Shown here: positions 8,358-18,874 of the stretch, piece by piece
Numbering within the stretch: position 1 is the stretch's first letter
Layout of the letters: each line of letters begins with the position of its first letter
From: Planctomycetia bacterium
Lineage (GTDB): Bacteria > Planctomycetota > Planctomycetia > Pirellulales > JACPPG01
Assembly (NCBI GenBank): GCA_016191115.1
Contig: JACPPG010000051.1
Coordinates: 1 to 64,000 of the forward strand
Length of the DNA stretch: 64,000 nt
Direction: 5' to 3'
Made by a program: the position numbers and the translations under genes
Notes under the pieces: generated by a model
The model's input: the letters and a program-made list of their open reading frames with translations, nothing else
Told to the model about the DNA's origin: nothing
Database searches by the model: none

Positions 8358-9191
8358 ATGCACAAGCCCGTGACCGAGCCGCTGGGACTGGCCGACGCCT
8401 TGGAAGACGAAACGTCGCGCACGTTCGTCGGTCAGTGGCAACGTCTGGTGAGTTCCACGAATTGGGAAAAGGGGCGGATTATCCACCACTGGCGGCAGGC
8501 GCTCGTCGACTCGCTGGCCAGCCCGACCCAGTATTCCGACGAGGCGTGGAGCCGCCGCGTGGGCAACGTGAGCGGCCAGCACGTCGGCCGTTTGCGCAGG
8601 GTCTACGAGCGCTTCGGCGCCGTCTACGCCAGCTTCGCGGGCCTGTTCTGGAGCCACTTCCAGGCGGCGATCGATTGGAACGATGCCGAGATGTGGCTCG
8701 AAGGGGCCGTCCAGAACCGTTGGAGCGTGTCGGACATGCGCAGCTCGCGTTGGCTGGCGATGGGCGCGCCCGACGAGTATCGCCCCCGCGACGAGGACGT
8801 GATCGCCGCCGAATTCGACGAGGACGCCGCACCCATCGCGGCAACAACGACTGAGATTCGCGAGCCGGGCGAGCCCGACCACGGACGTGACGCCAGAGCG
8901 AGCGGCCCCGACTACGGACAAGGCCCCGACTTCGGCGATGAATCGTACGATCCTTCGCAGCCGGGCGTGCCCTTCGACGCCGCCGCGGCAGACTATCCCG
9001 CCGCCGCGACGGGCGAGCCGGACCGGCCCTTCGAGAACCTGCCGGAGCTGCCGCCCGATTTCGCCGACGCCTTCGAGGCCTTCAAACTGGCGATCCTGCG
9101 GCACAAGCTGGCAGGCTGGAGCGAGGTGGCCCGCGACGACGTTTTGAGTTCCTTGGACGCTCTGAAGCAATTCGCCTGCGCGGCGTCGTAG
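8358..9191 (+). CDS. DUF1016/YhcG-like N-terminal domain protein
   Basis: 277 residues from the ATG at 8358, preceded by AAGAAAGG. The first 140 residues look like the DUF1016 (YhcG) N-terminal helical/winged-helix domain: an NWEKGRIIHHWRQAL helix, SGQHVGRLRRVYERFG, a WSH signature (LFWSHFQAAID) and WSVSDMRSSRW corresponding to the WSVREL motif. The nuclease-like YhcG C-terminal domain is absent; instead there is a long acidic Gly/Pro-rich linker (residues 140-220) and a short helical end (FADAFEAFKLAILRHKLAGW). A DNA- or protein-binding role is plausible, but the function is not known. Family assignment rests on motif spacing only. Confidence 0.55.
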   Translation: MHKPVTEPLGLADALEDETSRTFVGQWQRLVSSTNWEKGRIIHHWRQALVDSLASPTQYSDEAWSRRVGNVSGQHVGRLRRVYERFGAVYASFAGLFWSHFQAAIDWNDAEMWLEGAVQNRWSVSDMRSSRWLAMGAPDEYRPRDEDVIAAEFDEDAAPIAATTTEIREPGEPDHGRDARASGPDYGQGPDFGDESYDPSQPGVPFDAAAADYPAAATGEPDRPFENLPELPPDFADAFEAFKLAILRHKLAGWSEVARDDVLSSLDALKQFACAAS

Positions 9192-9402
9192 GTTGGCGCT
9201 CTAAGGGCGAGTGCCAAGGCCGAGGAAGGTGGGCGGACATGGCCCATGCGCGGCGTTAAGACAAGCCCACGGCAGGTGTGGGCATGGTCCCGATTGCCAT
9301 TCGTAGCGGCGCGCCCGCGCGTGGCGATCGCCGGCAAGCAGAGCCTCGCCCCAATGCCTTTGGCCACTGGCGGTTGCGGCGAGCATTTTGCGCCGGAAGT
9401 CA

Positions 9403-9431
9403 TTGTGAATGGGGCCCGAAAACGGTATATT
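9403..9431 (+). promoter_or_regulatory. Probable sigma-70 promoter of gyrA
   Basis: TTGTGA (9403-9408) and TATATT (9426-9431) are separated by exactly 17 bases, a good match to the housekeeping consensus. It lies about 185 bases upstream of the chosen gyrA start and gives a GC-rich leader. Apart from this promoter, the 425 bases between 9192 and 9616 show no gene. Confidence 0.6.
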
Positions 9432-9616
9432 GGGCACGCAGCAAGCCGCCCGTCCTTTGGTGCCTCTACAGTGCCGGGAGAGGAGTTCGCCGGCCGCGGC
9501 GTGCGGGCGACTTCTGAGCCGTTTCGTTGGGGGAAGCGCTCTTTCGCTCCCCCCGACGCGCCACGGAGGCTTGTGCGGCGACGGCTAGCAAAACCGCTTC
9601 CGGAAAGGATGCAGTC

Positions 9617-12364
9617 TTGGCAGACGATACCGATCTCCCAGAGGACTCTGACGGCGACGAAGCCGGACCGCCCAGTGAGGGCCTGCCACCGGGCGAAGTG
9701 AATGCCGGCCGGCTGATCGACATGCCGATCGAGGACGAGCTGCGGGACAGCTACCTGACGTACGCCATGAGCGTCATCGTCAGCCGCGCGCTGCCGGACG
9801 TGCGCGACGGGCTGAAGCCCTCGCAGCGGCGGATCCTCGTGGCCATGAACGATCTGAACCTCACGCCCGGGGCCAGCCGCGTGAAGTGCGCCAAGATTTC
9901 CGGCGACACCAGCGGCAACTATCACCCGCACGGCGAAAGCGTCATCTATCCGACGCTGGTGCGCATGGCCCAGGAATGGAACATGCGCCACGTGCTGATC
10001 GACAAGCAGGGGAATTTCGGCTCGATCGCCGGCTTGCCCCCGGCCGCCATGCGATATACCGAGGCCCGGTTGTCGCCGATCGCGGCCCTGATGCTCGACG
10101 ATCTGAAGCTCGACACGGTCGACTTCGTGCCCACCTACGACGAGCGGCACACCGAGCCGACGGTGCTGCCGTCGAAATTTCCGAACTTGCTGGTGAACGG
10201 CTCCAACGGCATCGCCGTCGGCATGGCCACGTCGATCCCGCCGCACAACCTGGGCGAAGTGTGCGCGGCGACGATCAAAGTGATCGACGAGCCGGACGTG
10301 TCGATCGACGAGCTGTTGGAAATCCTGCCCGGCCCCGACTTCCCCACCGGCGGCGTCATCTGCGGCCGCACCGGCATTCGCCAGGGCTATCACACCGGCC
10401 GCGGCACGATCGTCGTGCGGGCCCGCGCGCGGATCGAGGAAACGGCCAAGTCGCGACACCGCATCGTGGTCTCCGAGATCCCCTTCCAGCAGACGCGCGA
10501 TCGCATCGAGGAACGCATCGCCGAACTGGTGAACGACGACAAGATCGTCGGCATCTCGGGCATGCGCAACGAGAGCGACTTGAAGGAGCCGGTGCGCCTG
10601 GTGATCGAGTTGAAGCGCGACGCCGATCCGGACGTCGTGCTCAATCAGCTTTACCAGTTCTCGCCGCTGCAGGACACGTTTTCGTTGATTTTCCTGGCGC
10701 TCGTGGACGGCAAGCCGCGGACGCTGTCGGTCAAGGAGCTGATCGAGGAGTTCATCCGGCACCGGGCCGCGGTGATTCGTCGCCGCACGCAGTTCCTTCT
10801 GGCCAAGGCGCGGCAGCGGAAGCACACCATCGAGGGGCTGCTGTTGGCGCACGCCAACATCGACGAAGTGATCCGCGTCATCCGCACCTCGGCCACGCAG
10901 GCCGAGGCCAAGGCACGGCTGATGGGCATCGAATGCCCCGCCGCGCTCATGCGCCGCGCGCTGGGGGAGACGGGCTTCGCCACGTTCGTCGCCGACCGCG
11001 GCGACCGCGAGAACTACACGCTCACCGCCGTGCAGGCCGATGCCATCTTGAAAATGACCCTCGGCCAATTGGTCAACCTGGAGCAGGAGAAGCTCGGCGC
11101 TGAGTACCGCAAGCTGCTCGAGGAGATCGCCGAGTATCAGCGGATCCTCTCCGACGAGAAGAACATCCGCGACATCATTCGCGACGACTTGCAGGAGGTG
11201 AAACGAAAACACAGCGACGCGCGACGGACCGAGATCAGCGGCGAGGAGGTCGGCAACATCGACCTCGAAGACCTCATCGTCGAGGAGAACATGGTGGTCA
11301 CGATCAGCCACCAGGGCTACATCAAGCGCACCCCGGCGAGCACCTATCGCGCCCAGCGCCGCGGCGGCAAGGGCATGAAAGGCGCCAAGACCGAAGAGGA
11401 AGACCCTATCCGCCACCTCTTCGCCGCCAGCACCCACGACTACCTGTTGTTCTTCACCAACCGTGGCAAGGTGTACTGGCAAAAGGTCTACGGCCTGCCC
11501 CAACTTTCGCGCGAGAGCCGCGGCCGGGCCGTCATCAACCTGCTCAATTTCGCCGAAGGCGAAAAAATCGCAGACTGCCGGGCCGTCCGCGATTTCACCC
11601 AACCCGATCACTACCTGATGATGGCCACGCGGCGCGGCCTGGTGAAGAAGACCGAGCTGATTCAGTACAGCCGGCCCCTGCGCGGCGGCATCATCGCCAT
11701 CAAGCTCAAGGAGGATGACGAACTGGTCGACGTGGCGGTCACACGCAAGGGGGACGAGGTCGTGTTGTCGAGCAAAAACGGCATGGCCATCCGCTTCAAC
11801 GAGGCCGACGCGCGCCCCATGGGCCGCAACACCAGCGGCGTCAAAGGCATCAATCTGGTGAGCGACGATGAGCTTGTGGGCATGGTCGTGGCCGACCCCG
11901 AAGCCACGCTGTTGACGGCGTGCCTGAACGGCTACGGCAAGCGGACCCCGTTTGGTCCCAACTCGGCGGAGGCCCCGAGCGACGAAGCCGGCGAGGACGC
12001 CGCGGAAGAGCCGGCCGAGACGGAAGAAGCCGAAGGGGGCGAGGGTGCCGATTCCGCCAGCACGTCGCGCCGCTATCGCACGCAGCGCCGCGGCGGAAAA
12101 GGTCTCCGCGACATCAAGACGACCGACCGCAACGGACCGGTCGTGGGCGTGATCAGCGTCCGCGACGACGACGAGGTGCTGATGATGACCGCCCGCGGCA
12201 AGATCCAGCGGATCGTGGCCGGTGACGTCAGCACGATCGGCCGCAACACGCAGGGCGTGCGGATCATGAGCCTCGACGAGGGAGACACGCTGGCCGGGGT
12301 TGTGCGCGTGCCGCGCGAAGAGGACGAGCCGGGAGCTGCGCCACCGAGTGAAGCCGAGGCGTAA
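9617..12364 (+). CDS. gyrA: DNA gyrase subunit A
   Basis: 915 residues from a TTG at 9617 ([10 protein letters not shown]), chosen because GGAAAGG sits about ten bases upstream; a longer frame from the TTG at 9527 has no conserved residues. GyrA breaks and rejoins DNA during ATP-driven negative supercoiling with GyrB. The catalytic tyrosine is Y147 (AAMRYTE). The quinolone-binding region reads [10 protein letters not shown], so the E. coli Ser83 position is Ser108 but the Asp87 position is a proline (P112). The C-terminal wrapping domain carries the GyrA box QRRGGKG twice, at about residues 580 and 823, separated by the other blades and a strongly acidic insert (about 780-815). gyrB is not in the window. 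A 3' hairpin repeat follows at 12384. Confidence 0.96.
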   Translation: MADDTDLPEDSDGDEAGPPSEGLPPGEVNAGRLIDMPIEDELRDSYLTYAMSVIVSRALPDVRDGLKPSQRRILVAMNDLNLTPGASRVKCAKISGDTSGNYHPHGESVIYPTLVRMAQEWNMRHVLIDKQGNFGSIAGLPPAAMRYTEARLSPIAALMLDDLKLDTVDFVPTYDERHTEPTVLPSKFPNLLVNGSNGIAVGMATSIPPHNLGEVCAATIKVIDEPDVSIDELLEILPGPDFPTGGVICGRTGIRQGYHTGRGTIVVRARARIEETAKSRHRIVVSEIPFQQTRDRIEERIAELVNDDKIVGISGMRNESDLKEPVRLVIELKRDADPDVVLNQLYQFSPLQDTFSLIFLALVDGKPRTLSVKELIEEFIRHRAAVIRRRTQFLLAKARQRKHTIEGLLLAHANIDEVIRVIRTSATQAEAKARLMGIECPAALMRRALGETGFATFVADRGDRENYTLTAVQADAILKMTLGQLVNLEQEKLGAEYRKLLEEIAEYQRILSDEKNIRDIIRDDLQEVKRKHSDARRTEISGEEVGNIDLEDLIVEENMVVTISHQGYIKRTPASTYRAQRRGGKGMKGAKTEEEDPIRHLFAASTHDYLLFFTNRGKVYWQKVYGLPQLSRESRGRAVINLLNFAEGEKIADCRAVRDFTQPDHYLMMATRRGLVKKTELIQYSRPLRGGIIAIKLKEDDELVDVAVTRKGDEVVLSSKNGMAIRFNEADARPMGRNTSGVKGINLVSDDELVGMVVADPEATLLTACLNGYGKRTPFGPNSAEAPSDEAGEDAAEEPAETEEAEGGEGADSASTSRRYRTQRRGGKGLRDIKTTDRNGPVVGVISVRDDDEVLMMTARGKIQRIVAGDVSTIGRNTQGVRIMSLDEGDTLAGVVRVPREEDEPGAAPPSEAEA

Positions 12365-12383
12365 GCCAGGTTGTAGAAGCCAT

Positions 12384-12460
12384 CACCACAAAGGCACGAA
12401 GGGCACCAAGAGAAGAGATAGAGGAAAGCCGGCTTTCTCCCGTGGTGGCTTTGTGGTTCT
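12384..12460 (+). repeat. Foldback repeat behind gyrA
   Basis: CACCACAAAGGCACGAAGGG (12384-12403) pairs imperfectly with GTGGTGGCTTTGTGG further right, around a perfect 14-base palindrome GAAAGCCGGCTTTC (12424-12437). It begins 20 bases after the gyrA stop and could act as a transcript end, although no T-tract follows directly. The repeat resembles the CACCACGGAG... foldback at 41840-41934. Confidence 0.6.
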
Positions 12461-12581
12461 TCTTCGTCGGCCCGCCTGCGAATAGCCTTCCACTCCATCC
12501 CGCCACGGACTGCCGCCAGTGGTTTTTTCCCGCCTGGCTGGCGACAATAGCTAACGCTCTCGACTACTTGCCAGCACCTGA

Positions 12582-13577
<996 letters not shown>

Positions 13578-13691
13578 GGCGGTTTCTCGATCAACGGCCA
13601 CGCAGAAGGTTCGCGCGCGCCTGCCCTTCGGCGACAATGGCGGAAGCGGCGCCAAAGCGCCTTCCTCTCAAGAAGCAACCAAAGGTGCGTT

Positions 13692-14366
13692 ATGAGCCAT
13701 CGAACCATTGTCGCGTTGTGTCTGGGGGCGTTCGCCGCATCTTCCTTGGCTATGGCAGGGGCGGGTGACGCCGGCCGGGCGCCTGCGGCGCAGGCCCGCG
13801 CGGCCCCGCCGGACAACGAGCGTCCCACGCCACGCCCGCCGGATCGCGAGCCGGCGGATGCAAAGCAACCAGCCGACGCGCTGCCGGCCAGCAACCTGCA
13901 CGACCTCGAATTGCGCTACGCGACGGTGTACCTGAAGCTCGCGGAGCTCGATCTGCAAAAGCTATTGAACTTGCAGAAGCGGGTGAGCGGCGCTATCTCA
14001 TCGAGCCAGATCGATCGCGTTGACGGGCTTGTCCGCGTGGCCCAGGACAACCTGCGACTGATTGACGAAGGCAAGGCCAGCCGATCCGCATTGAATCTGG
14101 CTCGCGCCAAGGAAGCGGTTCGCACGGCCGAGCAGGTGTTCAAGACCGCGCAACAAGTGAGCCGCTCGACCACCGGCGCGATCAGCGAGATCGACCTGGA
14201 CCGCGCCCGGCTGACGGTCGACCTGGAGCGATTGAGTCTGGCCAAAGCCGAGGCCGCGGCCGCGAGCGACTCACCGCTTGATGATCTGCAATGGGAATTG
14301 GATCAGATGCGCGACGATATGCAGCGGCTGCGCTACCGGATCGAGGCGATCACGGCGCGAAGATAG
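13692..14366 (+). CDS. Secreted coiled-coil protein of unknown function
   Basis: 224 residues. A signal peptide (MSHRTIVALCLGAFAASSLAMA) is followed by an Ala/Pro-rich linker to about residue 60 and then almost continuous helix with heptad character (LHDLELRYATVYLKLAELDLQ to the end). The arrangement resembles the periplasmic hairpin of HlyD-type or outer-membrane-efflux-associated proteins, but no lipoyl/barrel domain is present. AAAGGTG lies just upstream of the ATG. It ends 130 bases before the histidine kinase gene on the same strand and could be in the same transcript. Function unknown. Confidence 0.65.
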   Translation: MSHRTIVALCLGAFAASSLAMAGAGDAGRAPAAQARAAPPDNERPTPRPPDREPADAKQPADALPASNLHDLELRYATVYLKLAELDLQKLLNLQKRVSGAISSSQIDRVDGLVRVAQDNLRLIDEGKASRSALNLARAKEAVRTAEQVFKTAQQVSRSTTGAISEIDLDRARLTVDLERLSLAKAEAAAASDSPLDDLQWELDQMRDDMQRLRYRIEAITARR

Positions 14367-14496
14367 CCGTTTCGGACGCGTCGATGCAGATACGGCGTTT
14401 CTCGCGTTCGCGCGTCCGGTTGAATTGCCCTATGCCCACTCCTATGATGGCCAGTGGGGCCTGTGCCTCGCTGGCGGCCGGAACCGAGACTCTCTT

Positions 14497-15921
14497 ATGC
14501 GCTGGCCGATCCGCTATCAAATCCTGATGCCGCTCGCGGGGATCGTGTTGGCGGCCGTGCTCACCGTCAGCTTGCTCAACGCCTATTGGGCCGCCAGCCG
14601 CACGTCTCGGCAGATCGAGGACCAGTTGCGGGAGGTGGCCCGCACACTTTCCGCCTCGAACTTTCCGCTGACCGAGAAAGTGCTGGGCCAAATGCACGGG
14701 CTGGCCGGCGCGGAATTCGTATTGAGCGACGGAAGCGGCCGCGTGCAAGCCACGAGCGGTCTGCGAGACGCGGCAGTGCTGCCGACGGACGCGGTCGCCG
14801 ATCGTTGGCAGGATTTGCGCCTGGGTCCGACGGTTTCGCTGGCTGGCGCGCGGTACTTCCACACCGTGCTAAAGGCCGACCGTCACGGCGCCGCCAGCGA
14901 ACCGGGACTCTTGCACATTCTCTATCCCGAGCGCGTGCTACGCGATGCCCGACGGCAGGCGATGATTCCACCGTTGGCCGTGGGGGCCGTGGCATTGGCG
15001 CTATGCGTGGCGCTGGCCGGGCTGATCGCCCGCAAGCTCAGCCGTCCGATCGTCGAGATTCGCACGCAGGTCGGCCGGTTGGCGCACGGCGACTTTCGGC
15101 CGGTGGCTGTTCCGGCGCGCAACGACGAGCTGCGGGACCTGGCCACGAGTGTCAACGAGCTGGCCCGGCAACTCGACGAATTGCGGCGGGCGATCGCGCG
15201 GGCCGAGCGGCTGTCGCTCTTGGGGCGCTTGAGCGGCGGGCTGGCGCATCACATGCGCAACGACGTGGCGGGCGCGCTGATGGCGGTGCAACTGCACCAG
15301 CGCCACTGCCATTCCGACGATTCCGAGAGTCTGGACGTGGCGCTGCGGCAGCTTTGCCTGACCGAGGAGCACTTGAAGCGATTCCTGGCGGCCGGCCAAC
15401 CGCAAGAGCCGCGGCGGACTACGTTCGACCCTTATGACCTGGTGGAAGAATTGGTCACGCTCCTGACGCCGACGGCGCGGCACTGGCGCGTGGCGTTGAC
15501 CGGTCCGCCGCGCGACGCGTCGGTGGACCTTCACGCCGACCGCGATCAGCTTCGCCAGGCACTTCTGAACTTGCTGCTCAACGCGCTCGAGGCCGCGGGC
15601 AAGAACGGCGAAGTCCGCGTCGAACTAGCGGCCGACGACCACGGCCTGCGGCTGCGCGTGCTGGACAGCGGTCCAGGCCTGACGCCCGACGTCGCGCAGC
15701 GGCTCGGCGAAGCGTTCGTCACAACCAAGGTCGACGGCGTCGGGCTGGGGCTGGCCGTCGCCCGACAGGTCGCGGAGGCCCACGGCGGCAGCCTCCGTTA
15801 TGCGCGCGCCGCCGAGACAACGTCCTTCGAGATTCTCCTGCCGCGCGGCGATCGGCAGTCGTTGCCCGTCGCAGTTGCAGCCGCTGCCGGCGCACCCGAT
15901 CAATCGCCGTGGGGCACCTGA
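14497..15921 (+). CDS. Sensor histidine kinase (NtrB-like, membrane-bound)
   Basis: 474 residues from the ATG at 14497, which places the first transmembrane helix (YQILMPLAGIVLAAVLTVSL) right after the start. A periplasmic sensor segment of about 120 residues, a second helix (LAVGAVALALCVALAGL) and a HAMP domain (SRPIVEIRTQVGRLAHGDF) follow. The phosphoacceptor is H251 in LAHHMRND; the usual acidic residue after it is replaced by a second histidine. ATP-binding boxes are ALLNLLLNALEA (N), LDSGPGL (G1) and GVGLGLAVARQ (G2). It stops 17 bases before the response regulator, so the two form an operon. Confidence 0.9.
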   Translation: MRWPIRYQILMPLAGIVLAAVLTVSLLNAYWAASRTSRQIEDQLREVARTLSASNFPLTEKVLGQMHGLAGAEFVLSDGSGRVQATSGLRDAAVLPTDAVADRWQDLRLGPTVSLAGARYFHTVLKADRHGAASEPGLLHILYPERVLRDARRQAMIPPLAVGAVALALCVALAGLIARKLSRPIVEIRTQVGRLAHGDFRPVAVPARNDELRDLATSVNELARQLDELRRAIARAERLSLLGRLSGGLAHHMRNDVAGALMAVQLHQRHCHSDDSESLDVALRQLCLTEEHLKRFLAAGQPQEPRRTTFDPYDLVEELVTLLTPTARHWRVALTGPPRDASVDLHADRDQLRQALLNLLLNALEAAGKNGEVRVELAADDHGLRLRVLDSGPGLTPDVAQRLGEAFVTTKVDGVGLGLAVARQVAEAHGGSLRYARAAETTSFEILLPRGDRQSLPVAVAAAAGAPDQSPWGT

Positions 15922-15938
15922 ACCGGGGTATTGAACCG

Positions 15939-17333
15939 ATGAGTCACGTCCTGATTGTCGACGATGAAGAGAGCATCTGCTGGGCCTTGCGCCGGCTGCT
16001 TACCGAGGCGGGCCATTCCGTCGCCGTGGCCTCTTCGGCCGAAGACGCCTTCGAGCACGTCGCGCGCCAGGCGCCCGCCTTGGTGTTGCTCGACGTGCGC
16101 CTGCCTGGCATGGATGGCCTCGAAGCGCTGGCGCGGTTGCGGGGACTCTTACCCGCCACGCCGGTAGTGATCATGACTGCGTACGGCAGTCTGTCGACGG
16201 CCGTGGCGGCGCTCTCGCGCGGCGCGTTCGAGTACCTTATCAAGCCATTCGACCTGGACGCGGCCGCCGCGGTCGTGGCCCGCGCGCTTGAGCGCCCTGC
16301 CGAGTTGGCGAGTTCTGGGGCCGGCGCCGAAACTCCGCCGGCGGGCGAAGAGCTACTGGGCACAAGCGCCCCGATGCAGGAAGTGTTCAAGCGGATCGCC
16401 CTGGTGGCGCCGACCGAGGCCTCGGTTCTTGTGACTGGCGAGAGCGGGACGGGCAAGGAATTGGTGGCCCGCGCGATCCATCGCCATTCGCTCCGCGCCG
16501 AAGCGCCGCTTGTGCCCGTGAATCTGGCGGCGCTCAGTCCGACGCTGGTGGAAAGCGAGCTGTTTGGCCATGCCCGCGGCGCGTTCACCGGGGCGGCCAC
16601 GGCGCGGCAAGGCCTGCTGGAGCTGGCCGACGGCGGGACAGTGTTTTTCGACGAGGCCGGCGACATACCGGCTTCGGTGCAAGTGAAGCTGTTGCGTGTC
16701 CTCGAGCAACACGAAGTGACGCCGGTCGGCGACACCCGGCCGCGCACTAGCGCCTTTCGCGTCATCGCGGCCACGAATCGCGACTTGCGGTCCGAGGTGG
16801 GGCGCGGCGCGTTTCGCGAGGACCTGTACTTCCGGCTGGCGGTCTTCGAGATCGCGCTGCCGTCGTTGCGCGAGCGGCCGGATGACATTCCGCTACTGGC
16901 CAATTGTTTCCTCGTTCGCGCCCGAGGGCCCGGCTCACACGCGCGATTCACCCGCGCCGCGATGGACGAGCTGTGCCGGCGCCCTTGGCCGGGCAACGTC
17001 CGCGAGCTGCGCAACGCCGTCGAGCATGCGGTGATCGTCGCCCGCGGTGGGCCGATCGGGCCAGAGCATCTGCCCGCGCCCACCGTCGTGGCCGGCGAAC
17101 AAACCGACGCCGGGGTAATCGCGGGCTTCGTGCGGCGATGGGCCGAGAGCCAGTTCCGCGGCGATCAAGAGACGGCCGACCTCTACGAGCGGCTGCTCGA
17201 CCTGGTCGAGCCGCCGCTATTGGAGGTGGCGCTGCGGACGCACCACGGTCAACGCGTGTCGGCCGCCCGCAGTCTCGGCCTGCACCGCGCGACCCTGCGG
17301 AAGAAGCTGGAGAGGATGAAAGAGAGCAGCTAG
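15939..17333 (+). CDS. NtrC-family sigma-54-dependent response regulator
   Basis: 464 residues from the ATG at 15939. A receiver domain with phospho-acceptor D52 (LLDVRLPGMDG) is followed by an AAA+ domain with Walker A GESGTGKE (about residue 166), the sigma-54 contact loop GAFTGA (about 214) and Walker B-like TVFFDEAGDI, then a Fis-type helix-turn-helix at the C-terminus (RVSAARSLGLHRATLRKKL). It should activate sigma-54 promoters when phosphorylated by the upstream kinase. Target genes cannot be named; no clear GG-N10-GC site was searched exhaustively. It converges with the aquaporin gene with only nine bases between stops. Confidence 0.93.
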   Translation: MSHVLIVDDEESICWALRRLLTEAGHSVAVASSAEDAFEHVARQAPALVLLDVRLPGMDGLEALARLRGLLPATPVVIMTAYGSLSTAVAALSRGAFEYLIKPFDLDAAAAVVARALERPAELASSGAGAETPPAGEELLGTSAPMQEVFKRIALVAPTEASVLVTGESGTGKELVARAIHRHSLRAEAPLVPVNLAALSPTLVESELFGHARGAFTGAATARQGLLELADGGTVFFDEAGDIPASVQVKLLRVLEQHEVTPVGDTRPRTSAFRVIAATNRDLRSEVGRGAFREDLYFRLAVFEIALPSLRERPDDIPLLANCFLVRARGPGSHARFTRAAMDELCRRPWPGNVRELRNAVEHAVIVARGGPIGPEHLPAPTVVAGEQTDAGVIAGFVRRWAESQFRGDQETADLYERLLDLVEPPLLEVALRTHHGQRVSAARSLGLHRATLRKKLERMKESS

Positions 17334-17342
17334 TCGCTCTCT

Positions 17343-18062
17343 TCAATCCGCGTTGACCACCTTGTAGATCAGCCATCCGCCAATGCTGCCGACGAACGGG
17401 CCGACGATGAAGATCCATAGGTTCGATAGCGCCGTCCCGCCCACGATGATGGCCGGGCCGAAGCTGCGGGCGGGGTTGAGCGAGCTATCGCCGAGCTGCG
17501 CCCCGACCAGGTGCGACACGAACAGGAATCCGCCGATCGCAAAACCCACGAAGGCAATATCCTTCTTGGTGACCGACAGGATGGTGAACAAGAAGAGCGC
17601 CGTCATCAGCGTCTCGAGGATCAGCATGCTCTGCCAACCGATCGGCACCAGCTTGCCGTCTGGCCCGGACAGTTGCCGCAGGTCGTTTGCGCCTAAACCG
17701 TGGTGGCCGAATACGTAACCTGGAATTCCGTTGCTGGCGATATAGTGCAGGGCCGCGCTGGCAGCGGCGGCGCCCACGAACTGGGCGATCATGTAACCGG
17801 GGACCTGCCCCCATTTGATGCGGCCGGCGAGCACAGCCCCTAGCGTCACGGCGGGGTTCACGTGGCAGCCCGACACGGGCCCGATCACGTACACGAGCAC
17901 CATCAGCGTGAAGCCAAAGGCAAAGGAGATTTCCAGCCACCTGGCGTCGCCATGCCCCAGTTCCTTCTCCAGGCCCGTAAACGTGACCACGGCGGTGCCG
18001 ACGAAAACCAACATGAACGTGCCGATGAACTCGGCGATGTAGCTGCGAATGGCTTTGTCCAT
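17343..18062 (-). CDS. aqpZ: Aquaporin Z-type water channel
   Basis: 239 residues with six membrane helices and the two half-helix motifs NPA (CHVNPAVT) and NPA (SSLNPARSFGPA). The selectivity-filter positions fit a water channel: Phe in the helix before the first NPA loop (AFGFTLMVLVY), His in VSHLVGAQ, and Arg after the second NPA. It facilitates water flux across the inner membrane. Length matches AqpZ. The 294 bases upstream hold a large foldback repeat and no gene. Confidence 0.93.
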   Translation of the reverse strand: MDKAIRSYIAEFIGTFMLVFVGTAVVTFTGLEKELGHGDARWLEISFAFGFTLMVLVYVIGPVSGCHVNPAVTLGAVLAGRIKWGQVPGYMIAQFVGAAAASAALHYIASNGIPGYVFGHHGLGANDLRQLSGPDGKLVPIGWQSMLILETLMTALFLFTILSVTKKDIAFVGFAIGGFLFVSHLVGAQLGDSSLNPARSFGPAIIVGGTALSNLWIFIVGPFVGSIGGWLIYKVVNAD

Positions 18063-18219
18063 GGATGGGGTTTCTCCCTTATGGCGTGCGGGCGCGTTCG
18101 GGCAAGGACGTCAAGGGGCCGGCGTCGTGCCGCCTTGAGCCAAGACCCGACGAAGCGACGTCGGGTGAAAAGCGCGCGATGAGCTTGAACAGAGATTATG
18201 AAAGGGGCGCATGAAAAGC

Positions 18220-18354
18220 AACTAGCGATTTGGGAAAGCGATTAGCAACTAGCGACTAGCGATTAGCCGGAGCTGACGCCCGCTGCTAAGCCTCCCTGGG
18301 AGGACTGCTTGAGGCGGACGCCAACTCCGGCTAGTCGCTAATCGCTAGTCGCTG
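18220..18354 (-). repeat. Large foldback repeat of CTAGTCGC type
   Basis: The left arm (GCGACTAGCGATTAGCCGG, near 18253-18271, preceded by further ACTAGCGA units) is the near-perfect reverse complement of the right arm (CCGGCTAGTCGCTAATCGC, near 18327-18345). The inner part (GACGCCCGCTG / GGCGGACGCC) also pairs. The right arm ends directly at the sixA stop codon. A half copy with the same right-arm sequence ends at the stop codon of the S1-domain gene (30730-30782). Confidence 0.8.
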
Positions 18355-18356
18355 CC

Positions 18357-18845
18357 TTACAACCGCAGCAATTCGGCCGTGGCCAGCCAGATGAGCTCCC
18401 CTTCGCCGGCCGCCGGGTGCCCCGTGAATCGGACGGCGGCCACGGCCCCTTTGTCGAGATGAATCCGGCCATCGCCCGCGCCGATCAGCTCGGCCGTCAG
18501 CCGCTCGATGTCCGGTGCGTGCCCTACCCAGGCCACGTCGGCCGGAGCCTTTTCGCGCGACCATTCCACCAGCGGCGCCAGTCGCCCGCCGGGAGCCAGG
18601 TCGTCCAGGAGCGTGATGCTCGGGCGGCCGGGGCCGCGGGCCGCGATGAGCTTGGCCGTCTGCCGCGCGCGCACCAGCGAACTGGTGGCGACCGCCATGG
18701 GGTTAAAGCCCCGCTTGACCAGCTTGGCGACCATGCGGCGAAATCGCCTACGCCCTTTTTCGGTGAGTGGACGCAGGGCGTCGTCCGGATAGCGGGGATC
18801 GCCCGACTTTCCCGCCCAGGCGTGCCGCACCACGTAGATGATCAT
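18357..18845 (-). CDS. sixA: SixA-type phosphohistidine phosphatase
   Basis: 162 residues from the ATG at 18845, the start of the histidine-phosphatase fold (MIIYVVRHAW); the longer frame to 19106 overlaps the next gene. Catalytic features are RHA (His9 region), RPLTEKGRRR, SSLVRARQTA and VGHAPDIERL. SixA-like enzymes remove phosphate from phosphohistidine, for example on phosphotransfer domains. It lies 29 bases after the RNase HII-like gene on the same strand, a likely two-gene operon. Confidence 0.88.
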   Translation of the reverse strand: MIIYVVRHAWAGKSGDPRYPDDALRPLTEKGRRRFRRMVAKLVKRGFNPMAVATSSLVRARQTAKLIAARGPGRPSITLLDDLAPGGRLAPLVEWSREKAPADVAWVGHAPDIERLTAELIGAGDGRIHLDKGAVAAVRFTGHPAAGEGELIWLATAELLRL

Positions 18846-18874
18846 GGCTGCCGTTTCCTCGTTCGCGCGCCGGC

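Noticed and set aside
8993..11611. 872-codon open frame antisense to gyrA
   Set aside because: It mirrors gyrA on the other strand, is rich in His/Asp/Val as expected from the complement of high-GC coding DNA, and has no recognisable domain.
12500..12530. CCAC...GTGG-TTTTTT as a terminator of gyrA
   Set aside because: Only a four-base stem can be formed before the T-tract; too weak to call.
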